From positions 1 to 64,000 of the forward strand of contig VCJN01002118.1 in the NCBI GenBank assembly GCA_006384855.1: a stretch of DNA of 64,000 bases. Reading direction: 5' to 3'. The position numbers and the translations under genes are program-made. The notes below the pieces were generated by a model that was given only the letters and a program-made list of their open reading frames with translations, was not told where the DNA came from and searched no databases. Position 1 is the stretch's first letter; every line of letters starts with the position of its first letter. This document shows positions 22,780-35,690 of this stretch, piece after piece. Origin of the DNA: Tetraselmis striata (Eukaryota > Chlorophyta > Chlorodendrophyceae > Chlorodendrales > Chlorodendraceae).

Positions 22780-24030
22780 CTAATAACAACCCAAATTCTG
22801 TCGGTGATACACCCACCGCGGGCACTCCACGAACATATGTTCGATAATCTCAAATTCACCTCCGCCACATGCAGGGCGGTGTTCAAGGAACCGCTCAGGC
22901 ATGGCATGAGTCCGGGCCAATCGACAGGCAGTGGAAAATACTCGGGTGCGTAATTGTATCATAATGTGCATCCCGGCCACAACCCCCGCGGGGACACCCA
23001 CACCGTGCTGTGGCAACGGGTTTGACGCATATTAAGATGCCTGGACATATATACCCCAGGTTTTAGTGCGTGCTAACGATGCCGCCGATTCGTAACGTGC
23101 CCACACCGATGCCTTTACTAGTTTAGCGGCATCGCGCGCGGCTAGAAACCTCCACTCAAGTGGAAGGTGCGCCCCCTCAGCTAGTTCGCCCTAGCTTAGC
23201 TGGTCGATCTAACCACCGCACAGTCCCCGACGTCCACGTTTGAGGGCGCGCCGGACTTGGTTGATCTACTAAATGGGTTATACGTATATTCAAGTCGGAT
23301 GCTTTAATTAAGGAACGCCCGAGCCCGTGCCGCAGCGGCCGTAGCCTCTATGGGCGCAATATCCAATTCCCACATCATCGGTGCCGTGGCCACCCCAGGG
23401 GAGTGTTTACCCACCCCAATAAGGCACCGCAAGCACCGAATGATTGAGTACGGTTTCTAATTTATTTGCGCCGCTAGTTCTATCCATACATACCCCATAC
23501 TTCACACCCGGAAGTTAAAACCGGCAGTACACAGGTTTTAAAGACAGACACGCGCACATTAATAGGATTTATGTCCCGTCCATCGACTAATACCGAATCG
23601 AGCGCCTCAATGGCGCGTTTACCCTTCTTAACCCGGCCGTCTACTATGTGCCGCATCATACCTAAATCCTAGTTAATGACCGTACCCCAATACCTACAGG
23701 TATATTCATTTACAACCGGTCCCCGTTCCCCCACAAGCTGCCGTCGGGCAGCTTGTTCGCGTAGCGCGGTCTCGTCGGAAAATCGGCCTAATGCCATCAC
23801 CCCACGCTTCAGTACCCCAAACCCCATAAAATGGTCCTCCGCCCATTGCGAGAAGTGGGCGAACATGGCGTGCAAGTCATCGAACGAGCCTGTGATACCA
23901 ACAGCGTCGTCCGCGGATAATTGACCCGGCACCGTAGTGGTTGCCTTGCCGCTAATACGTCGGTGCACCCTGGTACATCACACCCTGGATGTTCGACCCC
24001 ATCGTCGAACACATCGTTAATAAACATGAG
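22780..24030 (-). mobile_element. Decayed LINE: reverse-transcriptase part and C-terminal zinc knuckle
   Basis: Fragments of a LINE polyprotein are legible in several minus-strand frames. FINDVFDDG (around 24020) resembles the stretch before the RT active site. LSADDAVGITGSFDDLHAMF (around 23900) is a degraded (Y/F)ADD box. GVMALG and VVNEYT...WGTVI match the RT thumb boundary. VFKTCVLPVLTSGCEVWGM (around 23510) is the typical post-RT motif. CGGGEFEIIEHMFVECPRW (around 22860) is a CCHC-like end. Several frame changes and stops separate the pieces, and the 5' half (endonuclease) is not visible. This is an old, 5'-truncated insertion; the clade resembles L1/RTE-type LINEs but is not fixed. Confidence 0.75.
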
Positions 24031-25771
24031 GTAAGTATCTGGGATAAATAAACACCAAACGAAAGAGGAGGGAGAGAAGGGGGGAGGGAGGGGGAGGGGG
24101 AGCCCTTGGCATTCTTGTTAGCATTTTCAGCGGCACTTTTTTACAGGTCCTCAAAACCCACCAATCCTGCAACGACAAAGTCCTGCTAACGGGCTTTCAC
24201 AAATAACATTCAAGAACTACTCGCTACAGGTATGTCCCATCGTGATACATGATGAACGCGCCGCGCCGCAATGTTATATCATATCTGTGTGATTGATGTA
24301 GTGGTATTTCTGTGGTTTGCAGGGCGAAGGGGAACCAGGGTACTCAGCATGTCACATTTTCACATGCATGGCTGCAGCCCGCCAGCTGACCAGAATAGAC
24401 TCCGCACTGTGATCCGCCGAGCAACCTAGCGCGGTGGTCAATGCTCATTCATGTATCTCGGCAACAATGGGAGACCACACGACCTTTTACGATGAATCTT
24501 TCCATGTTCACATATTGTGTTTTTGGCCGTGCATGCGGTCGTCGATTCACTCGATGACGTAGACGACGACGACGTCGACCACATACCTGTCTTCCAACCC
24601 ACATTGCAGTGCTGTGACTGCATAGCAGGTACATCGTGCCCGCCAGATACATGCTGCTGCTGCATTGCGGGTTTTTAACGTGGCTCACCGTGGCCAAAAC
24701 GGCATAGATGACGCGTCGCGAGATATTTATTGGAAACGACCAAAAATCGAAAGTACGCCCACGAAATATAGTGCATACGCAGCAGAGACTGCTTGCGCGA
24801 GTCGTGAGCGCAACACAGGAAAGCTCGCCCAGCAGCATAGCCTACCTGGGGCGGAGAGACGCAAGTTTACGTGCGCATGTGACCCCACAAACGTGCTATG
24901 GTGTTGGGTATATCGTCATTAGAGGAACCATGTACGCATGTTGTGATGTTAACGGAGTTCTTGCTGCATTCTAGTTCCTAATGCGGCATGGTCAACAAGC
25001 AGAACCTGAAAGCAGGCTCCAGAACGCGTCGTTGCGCTTGTGCTGAATTTTTTACAAAGAGGCAAACGTGCGAACACGCCTCATGCACTTTGCACAGAAG
25101 TGTTGCACACATCCAGTAGTATCAGGAACTTTGCACATGGTTTGAGGATCCTCCTGCAGCCCCTCCCAGCTCCGACTGCCATTGCTGCTGTGATGATGCT
25201 ACGAAATCCACTGAATGGGGGAAGACAAAGGTATACTACCTTCCTATACATTAGCAGGCCTTTGTATGTCTCGGAATACGGCAGCAGTACGTTACGTCCG
25301 GGCGTGTTTCGAGAGTGAGTCCATGGCTCCATGAGACATTGAGCACGTGTCTCTGCAAAAACCGCACTGGCGGACTGGCAATTCAGGTACAATGCAAGCG
25401 TACTAGATACGATCTGTTAATCCGCTGCAGCTATTCACGCGGCCTGTCTGTGCAATGACTATGCTGCAAACAGACACGGAAGTAGGTGTATTGTTGACTG
25501 TCAATATGCTTCAATCGAAATCCCCGAGATCCCCTGAGAGTTCATTCTCACACTCTACTGCCATCAACTGCTGCACATCGGTAAGGTTAGAACGGCGTAA
25601 ACTCACAAAGGGCTGACTTGCTTATTGGGTCGCCCTGGAGCTGTCAGCCGGGGCATCCTCCTCAGGAATACACCTGCTAGCGTCACTGACGCAATGAAAC
25701 CAAATTCATCTCTCCTCTTCTTCTCAATTCCTTTGCCTTAGGCAGATGACGGCGCAGGTTGGCGAGATAGG
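24031..25771. other. Intergenic, no gene recognised
   Basis: Downstream of the minus-strand ABC gene. Short open frames (for example 24449-24838 minus and 25081-25392 minus) show no known motif. The left part has a GA-rich run at about 24060-24100. Part of the stretch may be LINE 5' remains too diverged to read. Confidence 0.3.
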
Positions 25772-28335
25772 TCAGTCCTTCTTGTCGTTGCTGTCCGGGC
25801 GGTCAGAGCCATCCACCGGGGTCTCAGGCTTGTCCCAGGCCACAACCACATCCGCCTGCGATTTGATGAACTCCATCTTTGTGGATATTATGACCAGCTT
25901 GGGCTTTGCAAGGTGCGGCGGCGGCACATACTCCGAAGAGAGGCATGCCAGTTTGTGGTCGCGCACCCATGCGTGGAGGACGCCCATCACGCGGCTGGCG
26001 ACTGTAGGTCCGAGGCCGTCCAGCGTGGAGGGCAGCAGCAGCAGATCAGGCTTGGACAGCATGGCGCGCACAATGCAAACAAGCGTGGCGTCGGTGTAGC
26101 TCAGGCGGTTCCCGTTGTCGCCAACGCAGAGATCTGCGGCGCCAATGAGCGGCTCGCTGATACCAAAGGCGCGGCAGGCCGCCCATACCTCCTCATCGCT
26201 GTGCTTGCCAGTGGAGCCAAAGCGCAGGTTGGCCATCAGGGTGTCGTTCCACAGCGACGGGATGGCGCTCACAAAACGCACGTGCCAGCCGGGCGGGACA
26301 TGGATGAAGCCGGAATCGGGGTGGATCTGCCGCGCCAGCAGCGCCAGCGTGGTGCGCTTGCCAACCGCGGGGGGCGCCACAACCGCCATGATCTGCCCAC
26401 CCTCGATGCCCATGGACAGTGGCGGGAAGGCGCACACAGGCTTCACGCACTCTGTGTGGGTGTAGCCAACGTCCTGGAGGCGCAGCTCCGTGGGGCCGAT
26501 GAGCCGCGCCCCTGGGCGCGCGTCATGCTCAGCGATGAGGCGCGCTCGGCGGGCGGCGCGCCGCTTGAGCTCCTTGCACCGGGTGTCCGCGTTGAGGATC
26601 TCGCATATCTTGAGCACATGGCCGTAGCCCTCAAGCGCGCGGAAGGTGGCGGCAAAGAGGGACGCAAAGGTGGTGGAGAATTTTGACATCGTGTTGTATA
26701 GCGTGACGAAGTTGGCGAGCGGGTACTCTGACGCAACCACCAGGTAGCCGACGACGCCAAAGAGGATGGCGCTGAGCAGTGTGGAAGCCCACCGCGCGGC
26801 AAATTGCGTGGCACCGCGATGCTTTGCGCCTGCAAAGGCCTTGCCATTGTAGGCTGCATGCAGGTCCTGGTAAGCCTGGGTGCAGGACCAGCCCTGGCCG
26901 TATGTGGTCACTGTCTCGCGCATCTCCAGCATCTCCGAGCCGTACTCGGTGACCTCGTCGCCAGCAAGGCCAGCACTGTACGCCATGGCGCCCATCTTGG
27001 ACGCAGAGGCAGCCAGCACAAGAGCGTTGAGCAGCGCAATGATGAGCGGGATGGCGCAGATGGCCACGGTGAAGGGCACGCCCTGGGTGGCCACTGACTG
27101 GATGTTGAGGAACCACGCGTAGCCGAGGCCGCACACCAGCTGGAAGCACGCGCTGACGAGGGCAAAGCTGCCCGTCCACACCATGTCGGCTGCTGCTTGC
27201 ACGTCCACTTCCGCTACGCGCGTCACTTTCCCGGGGCCATAGCGGTCCTGGAATTCCTTTGTGAACTGCAACGCGGTGCTCATCAGCGCGGTGCGCAGCG
27301 CAATCGTGCACTTGCCGCCTAGCTTGAGGCGTGAAAAGGTGGACATGACAACGGTGGTCACAGCAAAGTTGGCCGCATAGGCAAAGCACAGACCATACAG
27401 GTACTGCAGCTTGCGTGTAGGCGTGGCCTCCCCGCCGTCCGCAAGCGCCACGTTGATGAGCAGCAGCAGGATGACCTGATTCACGATGAAGCTGAGCCCG
27501 GGCCAGCACATGAGCAGGAGCCCCCAGCGCGTCTCGGAGCGCATCAGGCTGGCCACATGCTTCAAGAAGTACCACAGCATTTTGATCTTGTTGCCCCTGT
27601 CCTCCTCGGGCAGGCCATGCGGGAAGGTGTCGTTGTTCAGGATGACCAGCGTCGCCTCAGGTACGTCTCCCAGCACCGCTTCCCCACTCTCCACCTCCAG
27701 GCGCACCACCTACAATAAGCCACACAAATCATAGGATTGATTCGTCAGTCGAGTGCGATGATTCTGCTGCTTCGTCACCATTACTGCCAGCATGGATGTG
27801 ATCCCAGTGTACAGCTCATGTTCCGTGATCGATCTCTGAAATCCGCATGAGCAGTAATGTCATGTTGGGCTGGGTGTGCAACCTGCAGCCTCTCAGTGTT
27901 CCAGCATGGGTCGTCCTTTAGGAAGATGTCGATAGCCTTCTCTGTCTCCCCGGGCTGGAAGATCAGTTTGCCGGACCGCTGTGTGTAGTAAATGGGTGAG
28001 GTGCTGAGGTTGACGGTCTTCCATCGCAGCACGGCGGTGACGTCCTTAGCTCCACTGCGCAATACCCGCAGCTGTATTTTCTCGTCGCCCTCTTCGGCCA
28101 GGTACTCAACCGCGTCGAACGCGACGACCGCGACGGAGGCGGCCTCGCCTTCCAGGCCAGGGACAGGGCGCGCGCGCAGCAGCGGCGGCTCGCCGGAGGT
28201 GTCGAGGCAGCCAGAGTGGATCCTGACCTTGCGGCTGTCGATGGTCAGCGCTGTCTTGCCCTCGCCCGCCTGGGACGGCTGTTTGCCGTCCGGCATGCCG
28301 ATAATGACATCGGCCTCAGAAGTCACCGGGCTCAT
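25772..28335 (-). CDS. Calx-beta domain plus degenerate ABC transporter (5' end unresolved)
   Basis: Two exons are clear: 28335-27883 (151 codons) and 27709-25772 (645 codons plus stop), joined in phase at LQ|VVRL. Exon 1 and the start of exon 2 encode a Calx-beta domain: VVAFDAVEYLAEEGDEKIQL, FQPGETEKAIDIFLKDD, then LVILNND. The larger exon encodes an ABC-exporter-like unit with about five hydrophobic segments, then a nucleotide-binding domain. That domain looks inactive. The Walker A place reads APPAVGKRT, the signature LSYTD (usually LSGGQ), Walker B is followed by PS (LLLLPSTLDGL) where Asp-Glu is expected, and the switch His is not seen (IISTKMEF). Calx-beta domains bind calcium, so a calcium-linked membrane role is an inference. 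The protein must start upstream: an open stretch ending at a good donor at 28827 contains CAPGHTGLPDYC, but its phase does not fit directly, so an exon between may be missing. Confidence 0.8.
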
Positions 28336-31300
28336 CTGCAGCCCACGAGCGGACACAAATCAAGGCACGAGACCCCCCCCCCCCCCCCACCTTCCACGTA
28401 CGCGAGTGATAGCGTGAGGCAACATGCTTTGGATTCCATTGATCCAGAGCGACGAGCTACGGAATTCAAGTCAGTTGCGAACGGAATACGTTTGGCGGCG
28501 GTAGTGGCCACTCGACCATCCGCTCTCAGGGTTACATTTAAGGAACCCGCATGCGATGGGCTTGTCTGCTCCGCATGAGCAAGCGTGAGCAGAGGAAGAG
28601 TCGATTTAGGAGCATGAGGCGACGCAGGTATCGGAAGAGGACGGGAGGGAGGCTCATGGCAAAGGCTCCTACCCACAGCGCACGTCGACCGTTGGAGGGG
28701 CCGAGAGACCGCCAGATATAGGCTGTGATTATCGCTGCCATGCGTGCTCGTCCCGTTACGATTAGTAAGGATTAAAACACCGAGCAGAGCGGCGGGTCCG
28801 CAACAGCACGAAGACATAGCACTCACCTTGAATCCTGTAGGAAGATCCAGCCGCTATCGCAATAGTCTGGCAAGCCTGTGTGGCCAGGTGCGCAGCGCCA
28901 CGCTAGACGGCAAGTGCCTGCCCATCGCTTCCCGTTGGCCCAATAAGTTCTCGAGGTTGAAGACTCGATCGTCGTCCGACACATCAGTCCCGGGCGTAGT
29001 GTTTGTAGTGCGCTTTTGTGAAAGCCCTATGTAAGAAAGCTTTTTATGTAAGAAATAATATATCAGTCCCGGGCGTAGTCGCGCGTTTTTCGAGGGGCTG
29101 GGCGATTGAGATGTAAACACAGTACTTTACAGTGTTTGCTCGAAGTAGTGGCCTCTGCCGCTCAGTAGTATTAGCCAGTCAGAGGTGCCGGCTTCAGTTT
29201 CATCGATATTCCTTAGACCTGACTCCTGCTCCTCTGGCTTAATCCTGTAGGGCGAGGTATGTAGGCGGGAGCGATAACCCGGAACTGAGCCGGATCTTGC
29301 AGTCCTCCCAACTATTTGTAGTGGGCTGTAGCCGAGGCTCGTAAGACCCCCGCGGGCCACTACACCCTGACTTAGTCTCGCTTGATCTTCCTCTTCCGTC
29401 ACTCCTGCGGTCGTTTGCCCGTTGAAGGGTAACGCTTCCCCAGCTGGTTCAGTTGTCGGGAGGCGTTACCATAATTAGGTGGCACTGCAGTGACACAGTA
29501 CACAACTGTATGTAGCCTCAGTGTGTAATGGTATGGTCACAAGGGGTATCCGTTGAAGGAAATAAAAGATGCCAAAAACCGCTGCCACTAGCCACCACGC
29601 ACTAGTCCCCAGGCCAGCAGTGTCCGGCAATAAAACACCGCTCGAACCAAACGGCAAATCTCACACATTTAACCCATTCAGTCCAAGCAGTGCCAATCAT
29701 ATCCCGTACCACAGCAACCTACAAGCATCGTCAATTCAATCCACGGAAAATCACCATCAAAGCAACACTCAGTGTCGAACAACAAAATAAAATCCAGACC
29801 ACCCGGGCAGGCGGGAAATTGTAGATTGGCATGCCGGTATGACACGAAAGAATGAATGCTACCCCAGCAGCGACCGCCTTATATATAAGCGGGCCGACAG
29901 CAATGAAAACCGGCATTTTACATTCGTTCACAGAAAGTGTTATGTTGTTCACTTGTGAAAGTAGCCTTTTTGAGCCATTTTGCACGAAATTCTCAAAACG
30001 CATGTTTTGGAGGGACAATTGCAGTAAATCCCCTTGATTGCACTCAATTTCACTGTTTGCAAGCCAAAATGTGCATAATTGGGCATGCGCAGAGCGCATG
30101 CGAGGAAAAACCTAAGTCATGACGCGCGCCACCCCATCAATTCCTTACGTTTGACGTCGTATGATTGTGGGGCAAGCGTGCGAGGGCAAATACGTTAAGT
30201 GTCTAATTGTTAAATTGCTCAAATTGTATTATCTAATCGGCACGAGTAGCCAATAGTCGTAAGCCCCTTGCTTTGGTGCTTTTATACAAACGAAGAAGCG
30301 TCAAAGGTGCGAGGTGGAACGCTACCCGGGATGGTTGGGTCGGAAACCGCACGCGAGGTGGTGCCGTACAAGCGTGCGGCAACCTCCACCGGACGATAAA
30401 ATTGCCGAGCGGCTATTCCTGCCTGAGTCAATGCAACTCCTTGGGCGGTACATGCACGTGGACAGAGTAGCACCGTAATGGTGCCGTACCGCGCATGTTA
30501 AGTAGACAAGGCAAGAAAAAATTACCCCCAACAACTAGTAAAAAACATTTCAAGGGAGGGAAGGGGCACATGCACATTGCCGGACAGTCTTGGGCGTCGG
30601 CTGCAGGGTAAAGGCCGGGCGGGAGAGTAGCGACTGCCCCTAAGAGAAACGGCTGGCTACCGTCGCACGGCGGGGCGTGCGAAGGGCGGGCGGGGGGCAG
30701 CGGAGGGTTGCGTGTCCGTTATGGCCCGAGCTGCTCTATATCCCTAGCTTGCAACTGAGTGTGCACCCTTCCCATTGCGGCAGCCGACTTGCCCGGCGTG
30801 CAACAGTGGGTACGGCCGTGCGTCGGGGTCCAACCTTGCAGTCAAGTCCACTCAGCTCGAATCCTTGATGGAGCTGTTTTTCCAAGGCCATGCTCTCAAA
30901 TTGTGAGGAAGCCCCTTGAGCCCCCGCTCCCACCATCAAGCACTACAACACTAGAGGTTCCGAGAGGCTGAGCAACTCGGGTATGGGCACACCGCGGGAG
31001 ATCAGAGGGGCACGGAGATACACTTCCGTGCAGCGCCTGGTTAACCAAATACCAGCGCCACCCTAGGATCGGGCCACACGCAGCCAAGCCCCTACACCTA
31101 CAGCCGAGTGTAGAGCCGTGCCTGGCTATGACACACAATATGCTCAGAGGGAAAGGTCCAGAGACTATAAAAGGGAGTCGGTGTGGCGCTCAAAATATAG
31201 TCCATCATCACCTCCGAGGGTGCATGCAGTGAGCTCCCAAGGGAGGAATGACCTAGATGGGTTGGGCCATACCCAGCTATGTGAGATGGTATGGTATGGA

Positions 31301-32195
31301 GCTAGTATGGGAGTGAGCTCCGCGGCTTGGGGGTTGGTGGAACGGCATGCCGCCCTCGCGACTGCCCATGCTTGTACATATATGATATCGAGGCGGAGGA
31401 GCAATGCAGGATGGACACCGGCGTCTTATGTCGTTGCTGGCCCCGTCAATCAACTTCCCGTTCACTGGTCGTTGAGCACCTCACCCTTCTTGTCCTTTCG
31501 GCGCCTCCACACCACATTCGGCCATATTGGAGTGGCCTAGGATTGTGTGCTGAGGAGAGCGTCCCTATTGCGTGGAGCGGCGGCTGTCGGGTGGCGACTG
31601 GTCGATGGTTGCCATAGCGGTTCCCGCCTCAAGCGGCCCGTAGCTGGATTTCTGTATGGATTTCTTGAATGTTGCAGCTAGCGCATGTAATCTCTCAGCA
31701 ATATATAGCGATATATAGCAATATATAGCGCTATAGCACCGACTCCGATGCAGCAGCAGGAACATACAGACAACACTACAGCAGGCGGCGGCGCGGCGAG
31801 CGAAAAGTGGAAATATATATAAATAAGCCAGACTGGATATAGAAATTGGGCAGCAATACCAGCGCGTGACCTGCAATAATCCTGAAGTGCAGCTCCGCAG
31901 ATTGATCCCTCCCATCCAGAAGCCTGGAATTCCCTCATGAACAGCAAAATACCTCGACAACAATCAAGGCTCAACGTCAGCGCCAGACAGGGAGAGTGAG
32001 CGTGGAAGCTAACCACGCAGTGTGCCAGGCTGCTCTACCAGATCGGCCACCCGACTGCCCGCAGCGCTCTGAAACCGCCAAGTAAGGCCGTCGTGAAGTC
32101 GGCCGTGTTACCGGTGCGACTTAAGGGTTTGGCATCACGGATCCATCGCTCAGGGCATATACGGTCGCTCGCGATCCTTGTTGCACCCTGAAGTG
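28336..32195. other. Mostly unassigned region, may hold 5' exons of the ABC gene
   Basis: No complete gene is recognised in 3.8 kb. About 28827-28920 (minus) may be an upstream exon of the ABC gene. A repeat copy at about 29825-29925 (minus strand) carries GCCGGTTTTCATTGCTGTC, TATATATAAGGCGG and GGGGTAGCATTCATTC, matching 53505-53541 plus 54470-54530. Around 31695-31730 is a short tandem of ATATATAGC units. Open frames such as 29127-29402 (minus) and 31118-31540 (plus) show no known motifs. Confidence 0.35.
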
Positions 32196-34558
32196 ATGGA
32201 GGAGAATGCAGCGGCTTCCGGAAAGGTTCGAAGCTACCTCCGGTGGACGCCCCGCGAGGAGGCAGAGCTTCTCAGCGCCGTGGAGAAGCATGGGCGCAGC
32301 AACTGGGAGTTTCTCAGCGAGGCGCCCGAGTACCCACTCCTCAGGTGAGGCGCGACCGCGAGCTGGCATGCGGCCGGTGAGGCGGTACCGGCGCAGAAGC
32401 GCCGCGTCTGTACAACGCAGTAAAGTACTGACACGATCGTACACCTCGCGACATAGCCGTGTCGTCGCTGTTCGCTGCCGCTACCTGTACTGTTACTGCA
32501 GTTTCTTTGGTTCTTTTTACGCTACGTTGTCGACTACAAGTCATCGACCAACAACAGTGCACCACAAGTTGTCGACAACAGTGCCCGTGACGGGCACCCC
32601 ATCCCGCCTCAAGTGCAACTCCTGCCAGGATGCGATCACTTGCTGTGTCCCCAGAGTACTGTTCCCTCCGCGGCGAGGGAAAGAGCTTTCTGATTTACTC
32701 TCGGTCCCACGACTCCTTGCTCATAACCTGGTATGTAACTGGTTCATTTTTGGCAGCTGTCGGAGCGCGACTATGCTGAAGAACAAGTTTTACAAGCTGC
32801 TCAGAGCCGAACAGGGATTATCCCCCTCTGGAGACAAGAAGATTGGGAAGTCAAAGGGTTTGTCTGTCGATACATCCCGATGCAACTCCGTATCACTCGA
32901 CAGGTATGTCGCCGCTTTGAAAGTGGCTCCCCCTTTCGGCACGGCGGCGCGCCGGGAACGCGCGTGAACCCTCAACTGGGAACTTGTAGCCGCTCGGCTC
33001 TTGCCCCAGGCGCTGAGAGGACCTGGATCTTGCCAGATCAATGCGTGCATGTGTCTGCGACAACACTCTATTGGGGAGTGGGGCGGGTGGGCTGTCAGTC
33101 TGTTGTGATGTTTTGTCATACCGTGTGCTCAGATGCCTTTCTGATTGTCCTTTTTTTGGCGATTTCCTGATATCGCCTTCTGCTGCTAGCTCATGTAAAT
33201 ATGTATGTGTGCTCAGATGCGCTTCCATGGAGTCGGTGGAGTGCATGACACCTCCACAAAGCCCGCAGAAGAAAGCTAGGCAAAGCAGCATCGTCGCAGG
33301 TGATAGCCAGCGCGCACTATTCTCACTATTCCATTGCGGGGGATTCCCAATGCCAGACACTCGTCAACACTTGTGTCATGTCCGTAGGTTGGAATCTGCG
33401 TCCTCTGGCAAACCCGCCCGAACGCTCCACACCCACACAAAGTGCAACCACCGCGAGGCTGAACGAGGCGGCAGCCATGTTGAAGGAGGCTCTTGCCATT
33501 CAAGTCGACGCCAACAAGGCAGTCGCTGCGTGCATTGAAGCACGTGATAATGGGCAGGGCGATGACGAGACGGTAAGGAGAGCATACCCGGCTTGTCTTC
33601 CAATTCCCCCCCCCCCCCCCCCCCCCCCCCTTACCTCCTTCTTCCTTGCCCCTACGCCCCTGACAATTGATTTTCTCCGCAACAGGTCCGCACCGCCCTG
33701 CACGTGGCGAGCTTAGCGCATGAGAAAGCCCGCAAAGCTCGTCAGATTGTTACCCTGGCGCGGCAGGAACATGCTACACAGATCCTGCAGGAGGAAACCA
33801 CGGTATGCATAGATTACACGTGACAACATGTGTGTAATATGCGTATGAATCCTTGCAAAATAAGCAACCATCTATCTGATGGAGGACCGCGCTGAGACAA
33901 ACTTCTGCGACGTTGCGTTGCAGGATGATGTCACAATGGAAGGAAACATGTCTCTGAGCATTGCTGACGGCAAGGCACAGGTGAGCCCCACTGAAACCCA
34001 GCTCATTCTTGGCAGATTTAGTGTCCCACAACACACATGTCTCATTGCAGTGTTGTGCTGCAGGTGCCACAGGCGGGTATAAAGGGCAAAAGCACAACCA
34101 CGGTTCGTGCTGATGTGCAACAACCTGAGCCCAACGGGGCACCAGGTACATCAGCTTTGCCACATGTCCGCAGCCGGCTGCTATCTGGACAGCAAAGAAC
34201 ATGAAGGATTCCAAAAGGAGTGGTCACAGACGGCGTGTGGGATTTCGATTTGCTTACAAAGTGTGTTTTCCCTCCGTTCCGTGCAGAGACGTACGCGTCA
34301 TTTACAGGCTTAGACTCCGCGCTGCTCGAGGCTTGCAATTTCATCGTGGATCACGAATGGCCTCCGCTTCCAGATTTCCCGCTAGAGAAGCATTCCAGGG
34401 AGCTGGACCAGGGGGTAGGCAATCTGGATGGCCTTGCGTGCTGCAAGCATCATGCCGACATGTTTGGGCTTAGCCCGCCAACGGATTTGCTCGGCACAAG
34501 CATGTGGGACCTGGCAAGCGGTGACATGGAGGGATCCGCCGCCGACATGCTTCCGTGA
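32196..34558 (+). CDS. SANT/Myb-like domain protein, 8 exons
   Basis: Exons 32196-32344, 32757-32903, 33217-33299, 33388-33572, 33686-33802, 33924-33980, 34064-34145, 34287-34558; phases join to 363 aa. A single SANT/Myb-like repeat spans about residues 16-70 across the first intron: RWTPREEAELLSAVEKHGRS, NWEFLSEAP, then RSATMLKNKFYKLLR. The two Trp and the final basic helix (RSATMLKNKFYKL) fit a DNA- or histone-tail-binding fold. The middle (about 145-225) is Ala-rich and helical, possibly a coiled coil (LNEAAAMLKEALAIQ, HEKARKARQIVTLARQE). The C-terminal 90 residues match no family I know. The role is probably nuclear, in transcription or chromatin; the exact family is not identified. ATG at 32196 is chosen because it opens the SANT exon. 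The intron before exon 3 contains a small LINE-derived insertion (33137-33206). Confidence 0.82.
33123..33220 (+). mobile_element. Tiny LINE 3' fragment with 14-bp target duplication at a splice acceptor
   Basis: GTGTGCTCAGATGC occurs at 33123-33136 and again at 33207-33220. Between them lie 70 bp (33137-33206) resembling the 3' end of the LINE at 38.8-43.3 kb (TTTCCTGAT, ATCGCCTT, GCTAGCTCATG in the same order as at about 43260-43300). The second duplication copy holds the AG acceptor of SANT-gene exon 3 plus its first four coding bases; the first copy is therefore a duplicated acceptor. Confidence 0.7.
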
Positions 34559-35495
34559 CAACACCATCTCCCTATCCCGCTCCTGACTTCTGTCGAAGAG
34601 ATTCCTCAGGAGCTGGCTTTGTGTCAGTCATACTTCATCTTGAGTGCCTCAGCCATTTGTCCTCTCCAATCGCACTTTGTTCATCCGCAGTCTTTATCGT
34701 GAATCAGTTGATATCATTTATCCTTCAAGCAAGCCTGTTCTTCTTCTGCGGTCCTCCATCACCTCCAGCTCCGCACGACATCATGTTCTTCAGCTCGATA
34801 ATACGTTCAGCGGGTTCCACCCAGGTCCGCTCCCGCATCTCCGCTCTCACTTTGGTGAGATTCTGCTTCGGTGATCAACGACAAAACAAGGACCTGCCCC
34901 ATTCCGTAAAGGGGACTTTTCGAGAGGAAACTACTGTGTGCATATTTATACGTTCACTCACAATCAGTATATACACTAACACTAAAATGCCTCACCCCGA
35001 TCCAGCGGAACGATGGGAAGCACCACTAGGCACATCATCACCCAGCTTCACTCACACGGTGACATCACTTTAGACCGCTCAGCTCAATCTGCCAGAAAGT
35101 ATATGTCGAGCAGGGGCAGATATGGTAGGACAGCAATGACTTTTGCTCAACATAGCGATTTTAAATAATAATAATAATAATAACACATGCATCTGCTGTC
35201 GTGTGTCTTGAACATCGCGCCACATTTGGCAACAGCACTACTGGAAATCATCAGTCATTTGTGCTGGAAAAACTATATTGTGATGCTGTCCTCCCGCCCG
35301 ACAGGTGACATCAGAAGGGACGATGACGCATTCGATTACGTGACGTAATACGCATGACATAATACCCGTACTCGTACCTAACCAGTACCTTGGTACCAGG
35401 AAAGCACACGGGTGCTCGTTAAAATACCCATGGGTACTCTATCATGGGTGTAGTATGCATACTACACTACAGTGATCACTGTAGTGATTATGTCT
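34559..35495. other. 3' flank of the SANT gene, intergenic
   Basis: No gene seen. Pyrimidine-rich 3' flank, an (AAT)n run at about 35168-35182, and a palindromic CACTACAGTGATCACTGTAGTG at about 35466-35487 just before the tyrosine-recombinase element. Confidence 0.4.
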
Positions 35496-35690
35496 TAAAC
35501 TAGTTTCTGGGGTTTCCTCCCTTTCCCTAACCGCTTTTCGGCTACAAGTGCTGCTCAGTGGTACGGGAACTAGGCACCTATCGTTGCGCCCTTTTTGGGT
35601 GCATCACGAGTAGACATAAAAGCAGCCACAACAGTTGAGCCTGAAACTCTTCCAGCTTTTCGCTGCGTTACACGCAGCGATGATAAAATT
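35496..35690 (+). repeat. Left direct repeat of the tyrosine-recombinase element
   Basis: Nearly identical to 38423-38608 over its first 140 bp, diverging afterwards but keeping the GCGTTACACGC hairpin. Confidence 0.85.

Noticed and set aside
28827-28920. Definite upstream exon of the ABC gene
   Set aside because: The donor looks good and CAPGHTGLPDYC is attractive, but the phase does not fit the next known exon, so it is left as a possibility only.
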